Shown here piece after piece: positions 26,022 to 33,710 of a DNA stretch of 64,000 bases. The translations under genes and the position numbers were made by a program. Position 1 is the stretch's first letter; the number at the start of each line of letters is the position of its first letter. Below the pieces are notes generated by a model. The model made no database searches and was not told where the DNA came from. It was given only the letters and a program-made list of their open reading frames with translations. The stretch lies in the NCBI GenBank assembly GCA_045613385.1, contig JAZLAW010000006.1:43603-107602 (forward strand), written 5' to 3'. The stretch comes from SIG565 sp045613385. Lineage in GTDB: Bacteria > Bacillota > Clostridia > Oscillospirales > Acutalibacteraceae.

Positions 26022-26988
26022 TGGTTTTTAAGGTACAGTCTTTATAATACCAATTAAGTATTTCGGTATAGGTGCTTCCTTGTGCGGCCATATATTCGGC
26101 TCCGTTCTGGCTCATACCAACTCCGTGTCCGTAACCGCGAACGGTGAAATTAAATACGCCATCGCTGAATGTCACGTCAAAGTTGTGTGAGCGCAAGGAT
26201 AACAACCTTCGGAATTCGCTTCCGCTTATCTGTTTGTCTCCAACCGTGACAGTAATAGCGCCGCCCGAAGCAGAGCGAACTATTTCACCTATATATTCGG
26301 CTTCGTTTTCAGGCAGAGTGCAAATATCTTTAAAAGCGTTCCTGAAATCTTCCGCGCTAACTGCCTTTTCGCTTAGATAATCGGGCGATAGCAAGTCGCC
26401 CATACTTTCGGTTTCTAAAAGATACGGAAGTTCGTTTCCCCATACCGATTTGCTGCTTTCGGTTTTTCCAGAAGAAATAGCGTGATACGCGGCATATATC
26501 GGCTCATCATTATAACAAAGATATGTTCCGTAAACCTGGTCGAGAACATCGTTGAGTTTTTTCTCATATTCCGCGGCCTTGTCGCCCCATTTTTCTTTGG
26601 CGGCATCTACGGTTATAAATGCCTGGTCGACATTAGGATTATCGGTAATATCAAAATTTTCGTTTTGGTTTTTATTTTTTTTATAAAGTGTGTATGTAAA
26701 GGCCGCAACGGTTTGTGCCTTTAAGGTTTCTATTTCCTTGGATGCCGAAATCTCAGCCGCCACAACACCAAAAATATATTCTCGCATATTAAGTGTTTTA
26801 AGTTGTCCGTCTGCGTGGCACAATAAAACTATGTTTTCTCCGCTTTCTTCGTTTTCTTCGTTTTGCACTTTATTTTTTAAAGGCGGAGATGCGGACTCGG
26901 CCGGTTTTGTCATACTTAAAAAGGGCAGAGTTAACATAAGCAGTATTAATATAGCGGCAATAATAAAATAAAAATTTTTCATTTTCAC
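26014..26988 (-). CDS. spoIID: SpoIID-family lytic transglycosylase (stage II sporulation protein D)
   Basis: A 324-residue protein: membrane anchor (about residues 5-26), spacer, then a SpoIID domain with the catalytic-glutamate region YIFGVVAAEIS, VWGNELPYL and the terminal GYGHGVGMSQNG. In sporulation SpoIID degrades septal peptidoglycan during engulfment with SpoIIM and SpoIIP. The closely related LytB-type amidase enhancers share the domain; neither spoIIQ nor murA is adjacent, so the sporulation role is likely but not proved. An alternative start is ATG 26982. Confidence 0.85.
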   Translation of the reverse strand: MKMKNFYFIIAAILILLMLTLPFLSMTKPAESASPPLKNKVQNEENEESGENIVLLCHADGQLKTLNMREYIFGVVAAEISASKEIETLKAQTVAAFTYTLYKKNKNQNENFDITDNPNVDQAFITVDAAKEKWGDKAAEYEKKLNDVLDQVYGTYLCYNDEPIYAAYHAISSGKTESSKSVWGNELPYLLETESMGDLLSPDYLSEKAVSAEDFRNAFKDICTLPENEAEYIGEIVRSASGGAITVTVGDKQISGSEFRRLLSLRSHNFDVTFSDGVFNFTVRGYGHGVGMSQNGAEYMAAQGSTYTEILNWYYKDCTLKTIK

Positions 26989-27067
26989 ATTTCCTTAATA
27001 TTTTTTTGTATAATTATATATATGTAAGAAATTTTTAAAAAATTAAAAAAGTTGCGGGTGAAACTGT

Positions 27068-27862
27068 ATGAAAACAGAACTAAAAAAACTAATAGCTCTT
27101 ACGGGAGTGGGTGCGGTTTGCGCCGTTATACTCCGCGTGTTGCAGATTGTATTTATGCTTGAAGCCGATTTGGGATTTTTCAAAAAAGGGTTTGAGACTA
27201 TAGGCAACGTAACTACGGCATTGATAATTTTTATCATCGGTGTATGTACCATATACGGTGCCTGTTATAAATGGGATGCGCCCGAAAAAGCAGTTACAAC
27301 TAAGACGTTCGGCGTTCTGCATTTTGTTTTGTCGGCGGCCATAATTTATGAATCGCTTTTCTCTAATGTTTCTACCGACACACAAGCTTGGAAGATACTT
27401 TTGCAAATACTTTTCGGGCTGTGTGCTGCACTCATACTTGCTATCAGGGGTTACGGTGCCTTTTACCCAAACAAAGAGATGCCGATATTGACAACAGCTT
27501 ACATACTGTTCTGGCTCATCCGCGTGATTATAACATTTTCTTCTTATTTGTCGGCATCGGTTATATCCGAAAATATTTTCGAAATGGCGGCGCTTTGTTG
27601 CGCACTGGTCTTTTTCTTTAACTATTCGGCACTCGAAAACGGTGTATCGGTTTCCCGCCGTAAAAAAACCATTCTTCCAAGCGCCATAGCGGCGCTCCTT
27701 TCAGGTGCGGTATATGCGGTGTCGCAGGTAGTGGTTATACTGTCGGGAAAAGCCCAAATATTATATAACAGCAACGCAACGTTTATAACAAATATAGTTT
27801 TGGTTTTCTTTATATTTAATTATGTAATTATATTGTTTAAGCCGCAAAAAACAGAAGAATAA
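27068..27862 (+). CDS. Integral membrane protein of unknown function
   Basis: A 264-residue protein with seven hydrophobic segments spread over its length and a short charged C-terminus. No family motif is recognised. It is divergent from spoIID with a 79-base gap containing TATAAT (27009-27014), and has its own terminator, so it is a single-gene unit. The ribosome site (GCGGGTG) is weak. Confidence 0.75.
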   Translation: MKTELKKLIALTGVGAVCAVILRVLQIVFMLEADLGFFKKGFETIGNVTTALIIFIIGVCTIYGACYKWDAPEKAVTTKTFGVLHFVLSAAIIYESLFSNVSTDTQAWKILLQILFGLCAALILAIRGYGAFYPNKEMPILTTAYILFWLIRVIITFSSYLSASVISENIFEMAALCCALVFFFNYSALENGVSVSRRKKTILPSAIAALLSGAVYAVSQVVVILSGKAQILYNSNATFITNIVLVFFIFNYVIILFKPQKTEE

Positions 27863-27868
27863 TAAAGC

Positions 27869-27901
27869 CAAACCCCGCAAGGATTTTCCTTGCGGGGTTT
27901 G
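27869..27901 (+). terminator. Terminator after the 27-kb membrane protein
   Basis: A 14-bp stem (CAAACCCCGCAAGG / CCTTGCGGGGTTTG) with loop ATTTT. Confidence 0.9.
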
Positions 27902-27986
27902 ACTTTTGGGGATATGGGGATATGGGGAAAGGAGAAATTTTAGCCAGAGCATTCAAAACCCGATTCAAGTTTGAAAGCTCCGGTTT

Positions 27987-28018
27987 GCCGATAATTTTAT
28001 CGGCAGTCCTTTAGGACT
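27987..28018 (-). terminator. Two tandem small hairpins after noc
   Basis: GCCGATAA-TT-TTATCGGC (27987-28004) is followed directly by AGTCC-TTTA-GGACT (28005-28018), abutting the noc stop codon. No long T run follows, so termination is uncertain. Confidence 0.4.
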
Positions 28019-28849
28019 CTAACAGATTTTCAGTTGCGAAGCATTTTCGCTGTCTGGATTCTCTTTAGGAATTTTAATTCTATATTCGATGTGGTCGCGG
28101 AAGTCTCTGCGTTCGTGTTTTGCTTCGATACCGCTTGAATTAAGGGTTTCAACAAGTCGGGTAAGACTGTTTGAAAAGATTCGTATGTCTCCGATTGCGG
28201 TTTTCTTGTCGCCCTGTTTATCGTTCGGTTTTTCGTGTTCGCTTTTAAGGAATGAATCAATATAAATTTCCGTATCATTGACACTTAAGTTGTTGGCGAT
28301 AACGTAATCAAGAATTTCTGCGCGGTAGTTTTCAGGCACCCTGATTAACAAACGCGCGTGGCGTTCTGTGAGTGCGGCGGCGGTTATTCTCTTGCGAAGT
28401 CGCTCACCTATTTTCAGCAGTCTTAATTTATTTGCAAGTGCCGACTGTGTAATACCGAGTCTTGCCGCAATATCACTGTGCGGTATGCCGTACTCGGCGA
28501 TAATCCGGTTTATTCTTTCGGCTTCTTCAAAAATAGAAATGGGGCTTTTCTGCATATTCTCAATTACCGAGTAGATAGCAGAATTTGCGGCATCGGTATT
28601 GTAAACGATACAGGGAACCTTTTTCATCCCCGCTATCTTTGCCGCACGTAACCGACGTTCGCCAGCAATAAGTATATATGCAGAACCGTGTCGGCGGACA
28701 AGAATCGGCTCTATAACACCGTTTTCTTTTATACTGTCCTTGAGTCTGAAAAGCTCATATTCGTCACAGTATCTTTTGGTGATATTTTCATCCGGAAAAA
28801 TATCACTGATTTTTATATTTTTAAAATGCCCGTCCTGTTTTTTAAACAT
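28019..28849 (-). CDS. noc: ParB-family nucleoid occlusion protein (Noc-like)
   Basis: A 276-residue protein with the ParB N-terminal CTP-binding domain (GERRLRAAK, about residue 63), ENMQKSPISIFEEA (box III) and a central HTH (IAARLGITQSALANKLRLL). The position next to rsmG-mnmG-mnmE without a parA matches Noc in Firmicutes, which binds DNA and keeps the division septum off the nucleoid. It could instead be a Spo0J-type ParB; gene order favours Noc. Confidence 0.85.
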   Translation of the reverse strand: MFKKQDGHFKNIKISDIFPDENITKRYCDEYELFRLKDSIKENGVIEPILVRRHGSAYILIAGERRLRAAKIAGMKKVPCIVYNTDAANSAIYSVIENMQKSPISIFEEAERINRIIAEYGIPHSDIAARLGITQSALANKLRLLKIGERLRKRITAAALTERHARLLIRVPENYRAEILDYVIANNLSVNDTEIYIDSFLKSEHEKPNDKQGDKKTAIGDIRIFSNSLTRLVETLNSSGIEAKHERRDFRDHIEYRIKIPKENPDSENASQLKIC

Positions 28850-28876
28850 TTACTGTGTCACCTGCCCTGTGTCTAA

Positions 28877-28906
28877 ATTATAAATCTCCGATATGGGCAA
28901 AATCAA
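28877..28906 (-). promoter_or_regulatory. Predicted promoter of noc
   Basis: Minus-strand TTGATT (28901-28906) and TATAAT (28877-28882) with an 18-base spacer. Confidence 0.5.
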
Positions 28907-28942
28907 GAAAAACAGGTCGTGCAAAATCTACACAAAAAAACA

Positions 28943-28970
28943 AAAACAGCCGCATTATAACGGCTGTTTT
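28943..28970 (-). terminator. Terminator of the mnmE-mnmG-rsmG operon
   Basis: A 10-bp stem (AAAACAGCCG / CGGCTGTTTT) overlaps the rsmG stop codon and is followed on the minus strand by T-rich sequence. It separates the operon from noc, which has its own promoter. Confidence 0.8.
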
Positions 28971-29671
28971 GATATTTTTGCAGATATTCTAGGATATTTT
29001 GGCGGTGTTTGCGATATCTTTTTTATTAAAACAAAGTTTCTTTCCTCATTTGTAAGAAGTTTTTCGCATATAATTTGCGGTTTTTCTCCGCCGAGAATTC
29101 TTATTGCGTTTCCCGCATCGTCGATTTCTGTATCAGCGGCAGGTCCTTTAAGGGCAACAAACTGTCCGCCGACTTTAACAAAAGGTAAACAATATTCCGA
29201 TAAAACCTGTAAACGGGCTACGGCACGAGCCACAGAAAAATCGTATTTTTCCCTGTAAAGCGGATTTTTTCCACCGTCTTCGGCTCTTGAGTGGATAACT
29301 GTTGCCGTGAGTCCCGTTTTATTAAGTACTTCGTTTAAAAAAACAAGGCGTTTGTTAAGTCCGTCAAGCAGAGTGAGCTCTATATCGGGGCGGACTATTT
29401 TAAGCACCATACCGGGAAACCCCGCGCCTGTGCCCACATCAATTATTTTTGCGCCTATCGGCACATTAACCGCTTTGAAAAATAATATACAGTCGAAAAA
29501 GTGCTTTATCACGATATCGTCCGGCTCGGTAATAGCGGTAAGATTGATTTTTTCGTTCCACTCTACAAGCAAATTTCCATAGGTGTTCAGTCTGTCTTTG
29601 GCGGTGTCATCCAACTCTATACCGAACTCGGCACAAGAGTCGGTAATTTTATCAATCGGAAAATTTATCAT
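28955..29671 (-). CDS. rsmG: 16S rRNA (guanine-N7)-methyltransferase RsmG (GidB)
   Basis: A 238-residue SAM methyltransferase acting on G527 of 16S rRNA. Motifs: NLTAITEPDDIVIKHFFDC, IIDVGTGAGFPG and RAVARLQVLSEY. ATG 29671 is chosen (AGGAGAAG 6 bases upstream); it overlaps the mnmG end by 20 bases. Confidence 0.95.
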   Translation of the reverse strand: MINFPIDKITDSCAEFGIELDDTAKDRLNTYGNLLVEWNEKINLTAITEPDDIVIKHFFDCILFFKAVNVPIGAKIIDVGTGAGFPGMVLKIVRPDIELTLLDGLNKRLVFLNEVLNKTGLTATVIHSRAEDGGKNPLYREKYDFSVARAVARLQVLSEYCLPFVKVGGQFVALKGPAADTEIDDAGNAIRILGGEKPQIICEKLLTNEERNFVLIKKISQTPPKYPRISAKISKQPL

Positions 29672-31556
29672 TTTTCTTCTCCTGTCTTGCCTTTTCGAGA
29701 TATATGATAAGCACCGAAACATCGGCGGGGGACACGCCTGAAATACGGGAAGCTTGACCGATATTGAGCGGTCGTATGCGGTTTAATTTCTCTTTGGCTT
29801 CAAGGCGCAGTCCCGATATTGCATCATAATCGATGTCTTCGGGTATTTCCTGGTTTTCGAGCCTGAGCATTTCTTCAACCTGAGCTAACTGCCTTGTTAT
29901 GTAGCCTTGGTATTTTATCTCGATTTCAACCTTTTCTTTAACACTGTCGGGCAGTATCGGTCTTGTTTTGTCAAAGGGGGCTAAGCATTCGTAATTAAGT
30001 TGTGGGCGGCGGATAAGTTCATCCAATTTACAACCTGTAGTCAGCGGCGCAGTGCCGAGACTTTCCAACATTTCGTTTATTTCTTTGCTCGGCGCCACTG
30101 TGGTGGTACGCAGTCGGTTAATTTCGCCTTCTTTTTGAGAAAGTCGTTCATTAAATTTCTGCCAGGTTATATCATCGACAAGACCGAGTTCACGTCCTAA
30201 AGGCATCATTCTTTCATCGGCATTATCCTGTCGGAGAAGTAAACGATACTCACTGCGTGAAGTCATCATACGGTAAGGGTCGGCACAACCTTTTGTTACA
30301 AGGTCATCAATGAGCGTACCGATATAACTTGATGAACGCGAAAGAGTAAAAGGAGTCTCGCCTTTAATTTTTCTTGCGGCGTTTACACCGGCTACAAAGC
30401 CTTGAACCGCGGCTTCTTCGTAACCTGATGAGCCATTGAACTGTCCCGCACCGTAAAGACCGTCAAATTCTTTTACTTCAAGTGTAGATTTGAGCAGTGT
30501 CGGGTCAATGCAATCATACTCAATAGCATAAGCATTACGTATAATTTTTACGTTTTCAAGACCGGGTATTGTGTGGTAAAATGCAATCTGCACTTCTTCA
30601 GGAAGAGAAGAAGACATACCTTGAAGGTACATTTCTTCTGTATCGGCACCACAGGGCTCGATGAACAGTTGATGCCGTTTTTTATCTGCAAAACGGACAA
30701 TTTTGTCTTCAATACTCGGACAATATCTCGGCCCTATACCTTCAATGTTACCCGAGTATAACGGGGAACGGTGAAGATTATCAAGTATTACTTTTTTGGT
30801 ATCATCATTTGTATATGAAATATGACAAAGAACGGTGTTCTCGCGCGGATGAACGGTCGAATAACTGAATGGTACGATTTTTTCGTCTCCCGTCTGTTCT
30901 TCTGTCTTGGAAAAGTCTATACTGTCTTTTGCTACTCTTGCAGGGGTACCTGTTTTAAATCGGCGCAGCGGTATGCCGAGTTTTTTAAGTGACTCAGACA
31001 GTTCGTTGGCGGGGAACTGACCGTCAGGTCCGCTTGAAAAAGACACTTCACCGACAAATATTTTACCCGCAAGAAATGTGCCCGTAGCCAGAATTACAGC
31101 GTGACAGGTGTGCTCGGCGCCGAGTTTTGTGGTTACTATCCAGTCTTCCCCGCTTTTTTTAATATCGGTAACTTCGGCTTGTTTAACATCAAGTCCTTTT
31201 TGAAGTTCAACTGCGTGTTTCATATAACCGCTGTATGCTCGGCGGTCAATTTGTGCACGTAGCGAATGTACCGCAGGACCTTTGCCGAGATTGAGCATAC
31301 GGCTTTGAAGCATATTTTTATCGGCCGCTTTGCCCATCTCTCCGCCCAGAGCGTCAAGTTCCCGCACTAAATGTCCTTTGGCTGTACCACCGATTGATGG
31401 GTTGCACGGCATATTGCCTATCCAGTCGGCGCTGACTGTAAAAATTACGGTTTTAACACCCAGTCTTGCGGCGGCAAGAGCCGCTTCGATACCCGCGTGC
31501 CCCGCGCCAATTACTGCAACATCATAATTTTCGGCTTTATAATTCAAGTTTAACAC
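29652..31556 (-). CDS. mnmG: tRNA uridine 5-carboxymethylaminomethyl modification enzyme MnmG (GidA)
   Basis: A 634-residue FAD-binding protein acting with MnmE on U34 of tRNAs. The N-terminal FAD motif GAGHAGIEAALAAARLG, the IGGTAKGHLVRE motif and FDGLYGAGQFNGSSGYEEA are visible. Start ATG 31556, immediately after the mnmE stop. Confidence 0.98.
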   Translation of the reverse strand: MLNLNYKAENYDVAVIGAGHAGIEAALAAARLGVKTVIFTVSADWIGNMPCNPSIGGTAKGHLVRELDALGGEMGKAADKNMLQSRMLNLGKGPAVHSLRAQIDRRAYSGYMKHAVELQKGLDVKQAEVTDIKKSGEDWIVTTKLGAEHTCHAVILATGTFLAGKIFVGEVSFSSGPDGQFPANELSESLKKLGIPLRRFKTGTPARVAKDSIDFSKTEEQTGDEKIVPFSYSTVHPRENTVLCHISYTNDDTKKVILDNLHRSPLYSGNIEGIGPRYCPSIEDKIVRFADKKRHQLFIEPCGADTEEMYLQGMSSSLPEEVQIAFYHTIPGLENVKIIRNAYAIEYDCIDPTLLKSTLEVKEFDGLYGAGQFNGSSGYEEAAVQGFVAGVNAARKIKGETPFTLSRSSSYIGTLIDDLVTKGCADPYRMMTSRSEYRLLLRQDNADERMMPLGRELGLVDDITWQKFNERLSQKEGEINRLRTTTVAPSKEINEMLESLGTAPLTTGCKLDELIRRPQLNYECLAPFDKTRPILPDSVKEKVEIEIKYQGYITRQLAQVEEMLRLENQEIPEDIDYDAISGLRLEAKEKLNRIRPLNIGQASRISGVSPADVSVLIIYLEKARQEKKNDKFSD

Positions 31557-32918
31557 CTATTTTCCTACACAGAATTTTTTAAACACTTCATCGGCCACCA
31601 CATTTGTAACGCGTTTTCCCGTAAGTTCGAAAAGCGCTGATAGAGCATCATCAACACAAACACCGACGGCATCGATGGTTTCCCCGGACATAAGTGCCGC
31701 CTTTGCCTCGCGTATAGCGGCGAAAGCACGACTTGCGCAATCGCGTTGTCGCTCACTTCCAAGAACCAGGGAATCGGGATTTATATAACATATTTCGGTT
31801 ATTTCTTCTATTTTTTTGGTAAGTTCTTTCAATCCCTCACCGGTTTTTGCCGAAACTGTAACTACCCGAAGTTCCGGGAAATCTTCGGCGCCGATTTTGT
31901 TACCTATATCCGATTTATTTATAATAATAATAGTCTTTTTATCCTTTATTTTCTCAATGAGTGACAGGTCATCGTCATCGAGTGGTTCGGTTGAATCAAA
32001 AACTGCCAAAATAAGTTCGGAAGATTTTATTTTTTTCTCGGCAAGGCTAACACCGGCGGCTTCAACTATATCAGCGGTAGAGTGAATTCCCGCGGTATCG
32101 GCAAGACACAGTGTTATGTCACCGAGTTTTACGGTATTTTCTATAATATCACGCGTGGTACCTGCAATATCGGTTACTATGGAACGGTCGCTACCGCAGA
32201 GTAAATTCATAAGTGTACTTTTACCAACGTTCGGCTTTCCGACAATGGCGGTATCTATGCCTTCGCGCAAAATTCTTCCCGCATCATAGGTTTTAAGCAT
32301 CTCATCGAGCGCTCTCTCGCTATTTTCCAACATTTTACCGAAGTTTTCGTGGTTGAGTTCAGGGAGTTCTTCATCGGGCTCATCAGCGAAATATGCTATC
32401 GAAGCCGCTGCAGAAATAAGGTCGGCTTCGATTTTTTCTATTTTACGTGATAAAGTTCCGTTAAGAGCAGATGAAGATAGCTTGAGCTCTCGGTCACCAC
32501 TTGCAGATATAACACCCATAACGGCTTCTGCCTGGGTCAAATCAAGTTTACCGTTCAAAAAGGCACGCTTAGTAAATTCGCCTGCGGCGGCACTTTTGGC
32601 ACCTGCGTTTAACGCGGCACGAAGAAGGCGCTTTAAAACATAGCGGCCGCCGTGCACAGATATTTCTACGGTATCCTCCCCGGTATAACTTTTAGGAGCT
32701 CGGAAGATTAATGCAACGGCAGTATCAATAAACCCATCACAATCAACAGCTTCCCCAAAGAGCGCGGTATATCCCTTCTGGTCGGAGATTTTCTTACCGC
32801 TTTTAGCCCTGAAAATTTTGTCGGCAATAAAAAGGGCTTGTGCGCCCGATATTCTCACGATTCCGATTCCGCCTTCTCCCAAAGGAGTCGAAATAGCCGC
32901 AACTGTGTTGTTTTGCAT
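31557..32918 (-). CDS. mnmE: tRNA modification GTPase MnmE
   Basis: A 453-residue GTPase: N-terminal folate-binding domain (AAISTPLGEGGIGIVRISG), helical domain and an inserted G domain with P-loop GKPNVGKST (about residue 225), switch DIAGTTRD and NKSD. The chain ends in FCVGK, matching the conserved C-terminal cysteine motif. First gene of the operon, with a clear promoter. Confidence 0.98.
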   Translation of the reverse strand: MQNNTVAAISTPLGEGGIGIVRISGAQALFIADKIFRAKSGKKISDQKGYTALFGEAVDCDGFIDTAVALIFRAPKSYTGEDTVEISVHGGRYVLKRLLRAALNAGAKSAAAGEFTKRAFLNGKLDLTQAEAVMGVISASGDRELKLSSSALNGTLSRKIEKIEADLISAAASIAYFADEPDEELPELNHENFGKMLENSERALDEMLKTYDAGRILREGIDTAIVGKPNVGKSTLMNLLCGSDRSIVTDIAGTTRDIIENTVKLGDITLCLADTAGIHSTADIVEAAGVSLAEKKIKSSELILAVFDSTEPLDDDDLSLIEKIKDKKTIIIINKSDIGNKIGAEDFPELRVVTVSAKTGEGLKELTKKIEEITEICYINPDSLVLGSERQRDCASRAFAAIREAKAALMSGETIDAVGVCVDDALSALFELTGKRVTNVVADEVFKKFCVGK

Positions 32919-32942
32919 CTGTCTTCACCTCTCTAAAAAAAT

Positions 32943-32971
32943 ATTTTACCATAAACAACAATATTTTTCAA
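32943..32971 (-). promoter_or_regulatory. Predicted promoter of mnmE-mnmG-rsmG
   Basis: Minus-strand TTGAAA (32966-32971) and TAAAAT (32943-32948) with a 17-base spacer, about 25 bases upstream of the mnmE start. Confidence 0.6.
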
Positions 32972-33008
32972 TTATAAAAAAGGGGTAGATTTTTTAAAAA
33001 TTTAGTAG

Positions 33009-33080
33009 TATAATGCGGTTGGGAAGGAGAATTCCCAATATTAATGAGCTGTACCGATTTCGGACAGCATCGGAGGTAGT
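33009..33080 (+). promoter_or_regulatory. Promoter -10 box and compact structured leader of the ECF S-component gene
   Basis: TATAAT at 33009-33014 has no good -35. The short leader forms a TTGGGAA/TTCCCAA hairpin (33019-33025 with 33032-33038) and a GCTGT-A-CCGA/TCGG-ACAGC hairpin (33048-33068). CCGAT (33054-33058) can alternatively pair with ATCGG (33069-33073), which includes the first two bases of the GGAGGT ribosome site. A small translational riboswitch is possible; no known class is recognised. Confidence 0.4.
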
Positions 33081-33084
33081 AAAA

Positions 33085-33666
33085 ATGAATAACAACAAAC
33101 AGAGACCCCAAAAACTTGTTTTTGGCGCAATTATGACGGCATTTGTCATAGTGCTTCAGTGGATAGGTGGAGTTACCACCTTTTTCGGCCCTTTTTCAAC
33201 CGCGGTAGGCCTTATACCCATCGTCTTAGGTGCGTGTGTGTGCGGTCCTATAATAGGCGCCTGGTTAGGTTTTGTCTTTGGAATGGTGGTTTTACTTACG
33301 GGCGGCGCGGCACTGTTCTTTGCCTTCGATATTCCCGGCACGATAATTACCGTACTTGCTAAAGGCACTGTCTGCGGACTGGTTTCGGGGCTCACATACA
33401 AATGGGTTTCAAAATGGAATAAATTTATAGCAACGGTTTTTGCGGCAATAGCCTGTCCTGTTGTCAACACGGCAATGTTTTTATTGGGTTGTTATGTGTT
33501 CTTTATGGATAGCGCCGATGCTATCGCAAGTACCTTGCAGTTAAATGTTTCGGGCATGGCTCTTTTCTGGGCGTTGGCGATGGGCAATTTTATACTTGAA
33601 GTAATATCAAATGCGGTGTTATCTCCCGTAATTGTCAGAGTGATGTCTCTTAGCAAGAAAAATTAA
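33085..33666 (+). CDS. ECF transporter S component (substrate-binding membrane protein)
   Basis: A 193-residue integral membrane protein with about six hydrophobic segments. The glycine-rich layout (GPFSTAVGLIPIVLGACVCG near residue 36 and GPIIGAWLGFVFGMV) is typical of ECF vitamin-transporter S components. It would dock on a shared EcfT/EcfA module encoded elsewhere. ATG 33085 follows GGAGGT at 8 bases; the frame extends upstream but only through the leader. The substrate cannot be told from sequence. Confidence 0.8.
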   Translation: MNNNKQRPQKLVFGAIMTAFVIVLQWIGGVTTFFGPFSTAVGLIPIVLGACVCGPIIGAWLGFVFGMVVLLTGGAALFFAFDIPGTIITVLAKGTVCGLVSGLTYKWVSKWNKFIATVFAAIACPVVNTAMFLLGCYVFFMDSADAIASTLQLNVSGMALFWALAMGNFILEVISNAVLSPVIVRVMSLSKKN

Positions 33667-33675
33667 TGATAATTA

Positions 33676-33706
33676 AAAAGGCTTGACGAATTTCGTCAAG
33701 CCTTTT
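33676..33706. terminator. Bidirectional terminator between the ECF S gene and hppA
   Basis: A near-perfect 15-bp stem (AAAAGGCTTGACGAA / TTCGTCAAGCCTTTT) with a one-base centre, flanked by A and T runs, serving both convergent genes. Confidence 0.92.
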
Positions 33707-33710
33707 CTTT

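Noticed and set aside
27904..27930. Short tandem GGGGATAT repeat considered as an iteron or CRISPR fragment
   Set aside because: Only two and a half units, with no spacers or longer periodicity; no CRISPR array or cas gene is seen anywhere in the window.
28019..28849. Naming the 28-kb ParB-family gene Spo0J/parB
   Set aside because: There is no parA (soj) neighbour, and the rsmG-mnmG-mnmE context favours Noc.
33015..33080. Assignment of the ECF leader to the preQ1-II riboswitch class
   Set aside because: The general order hairpin then AATATTA is faintly similar, but the conserved core could not be matched and the S component is not clearly QueT.
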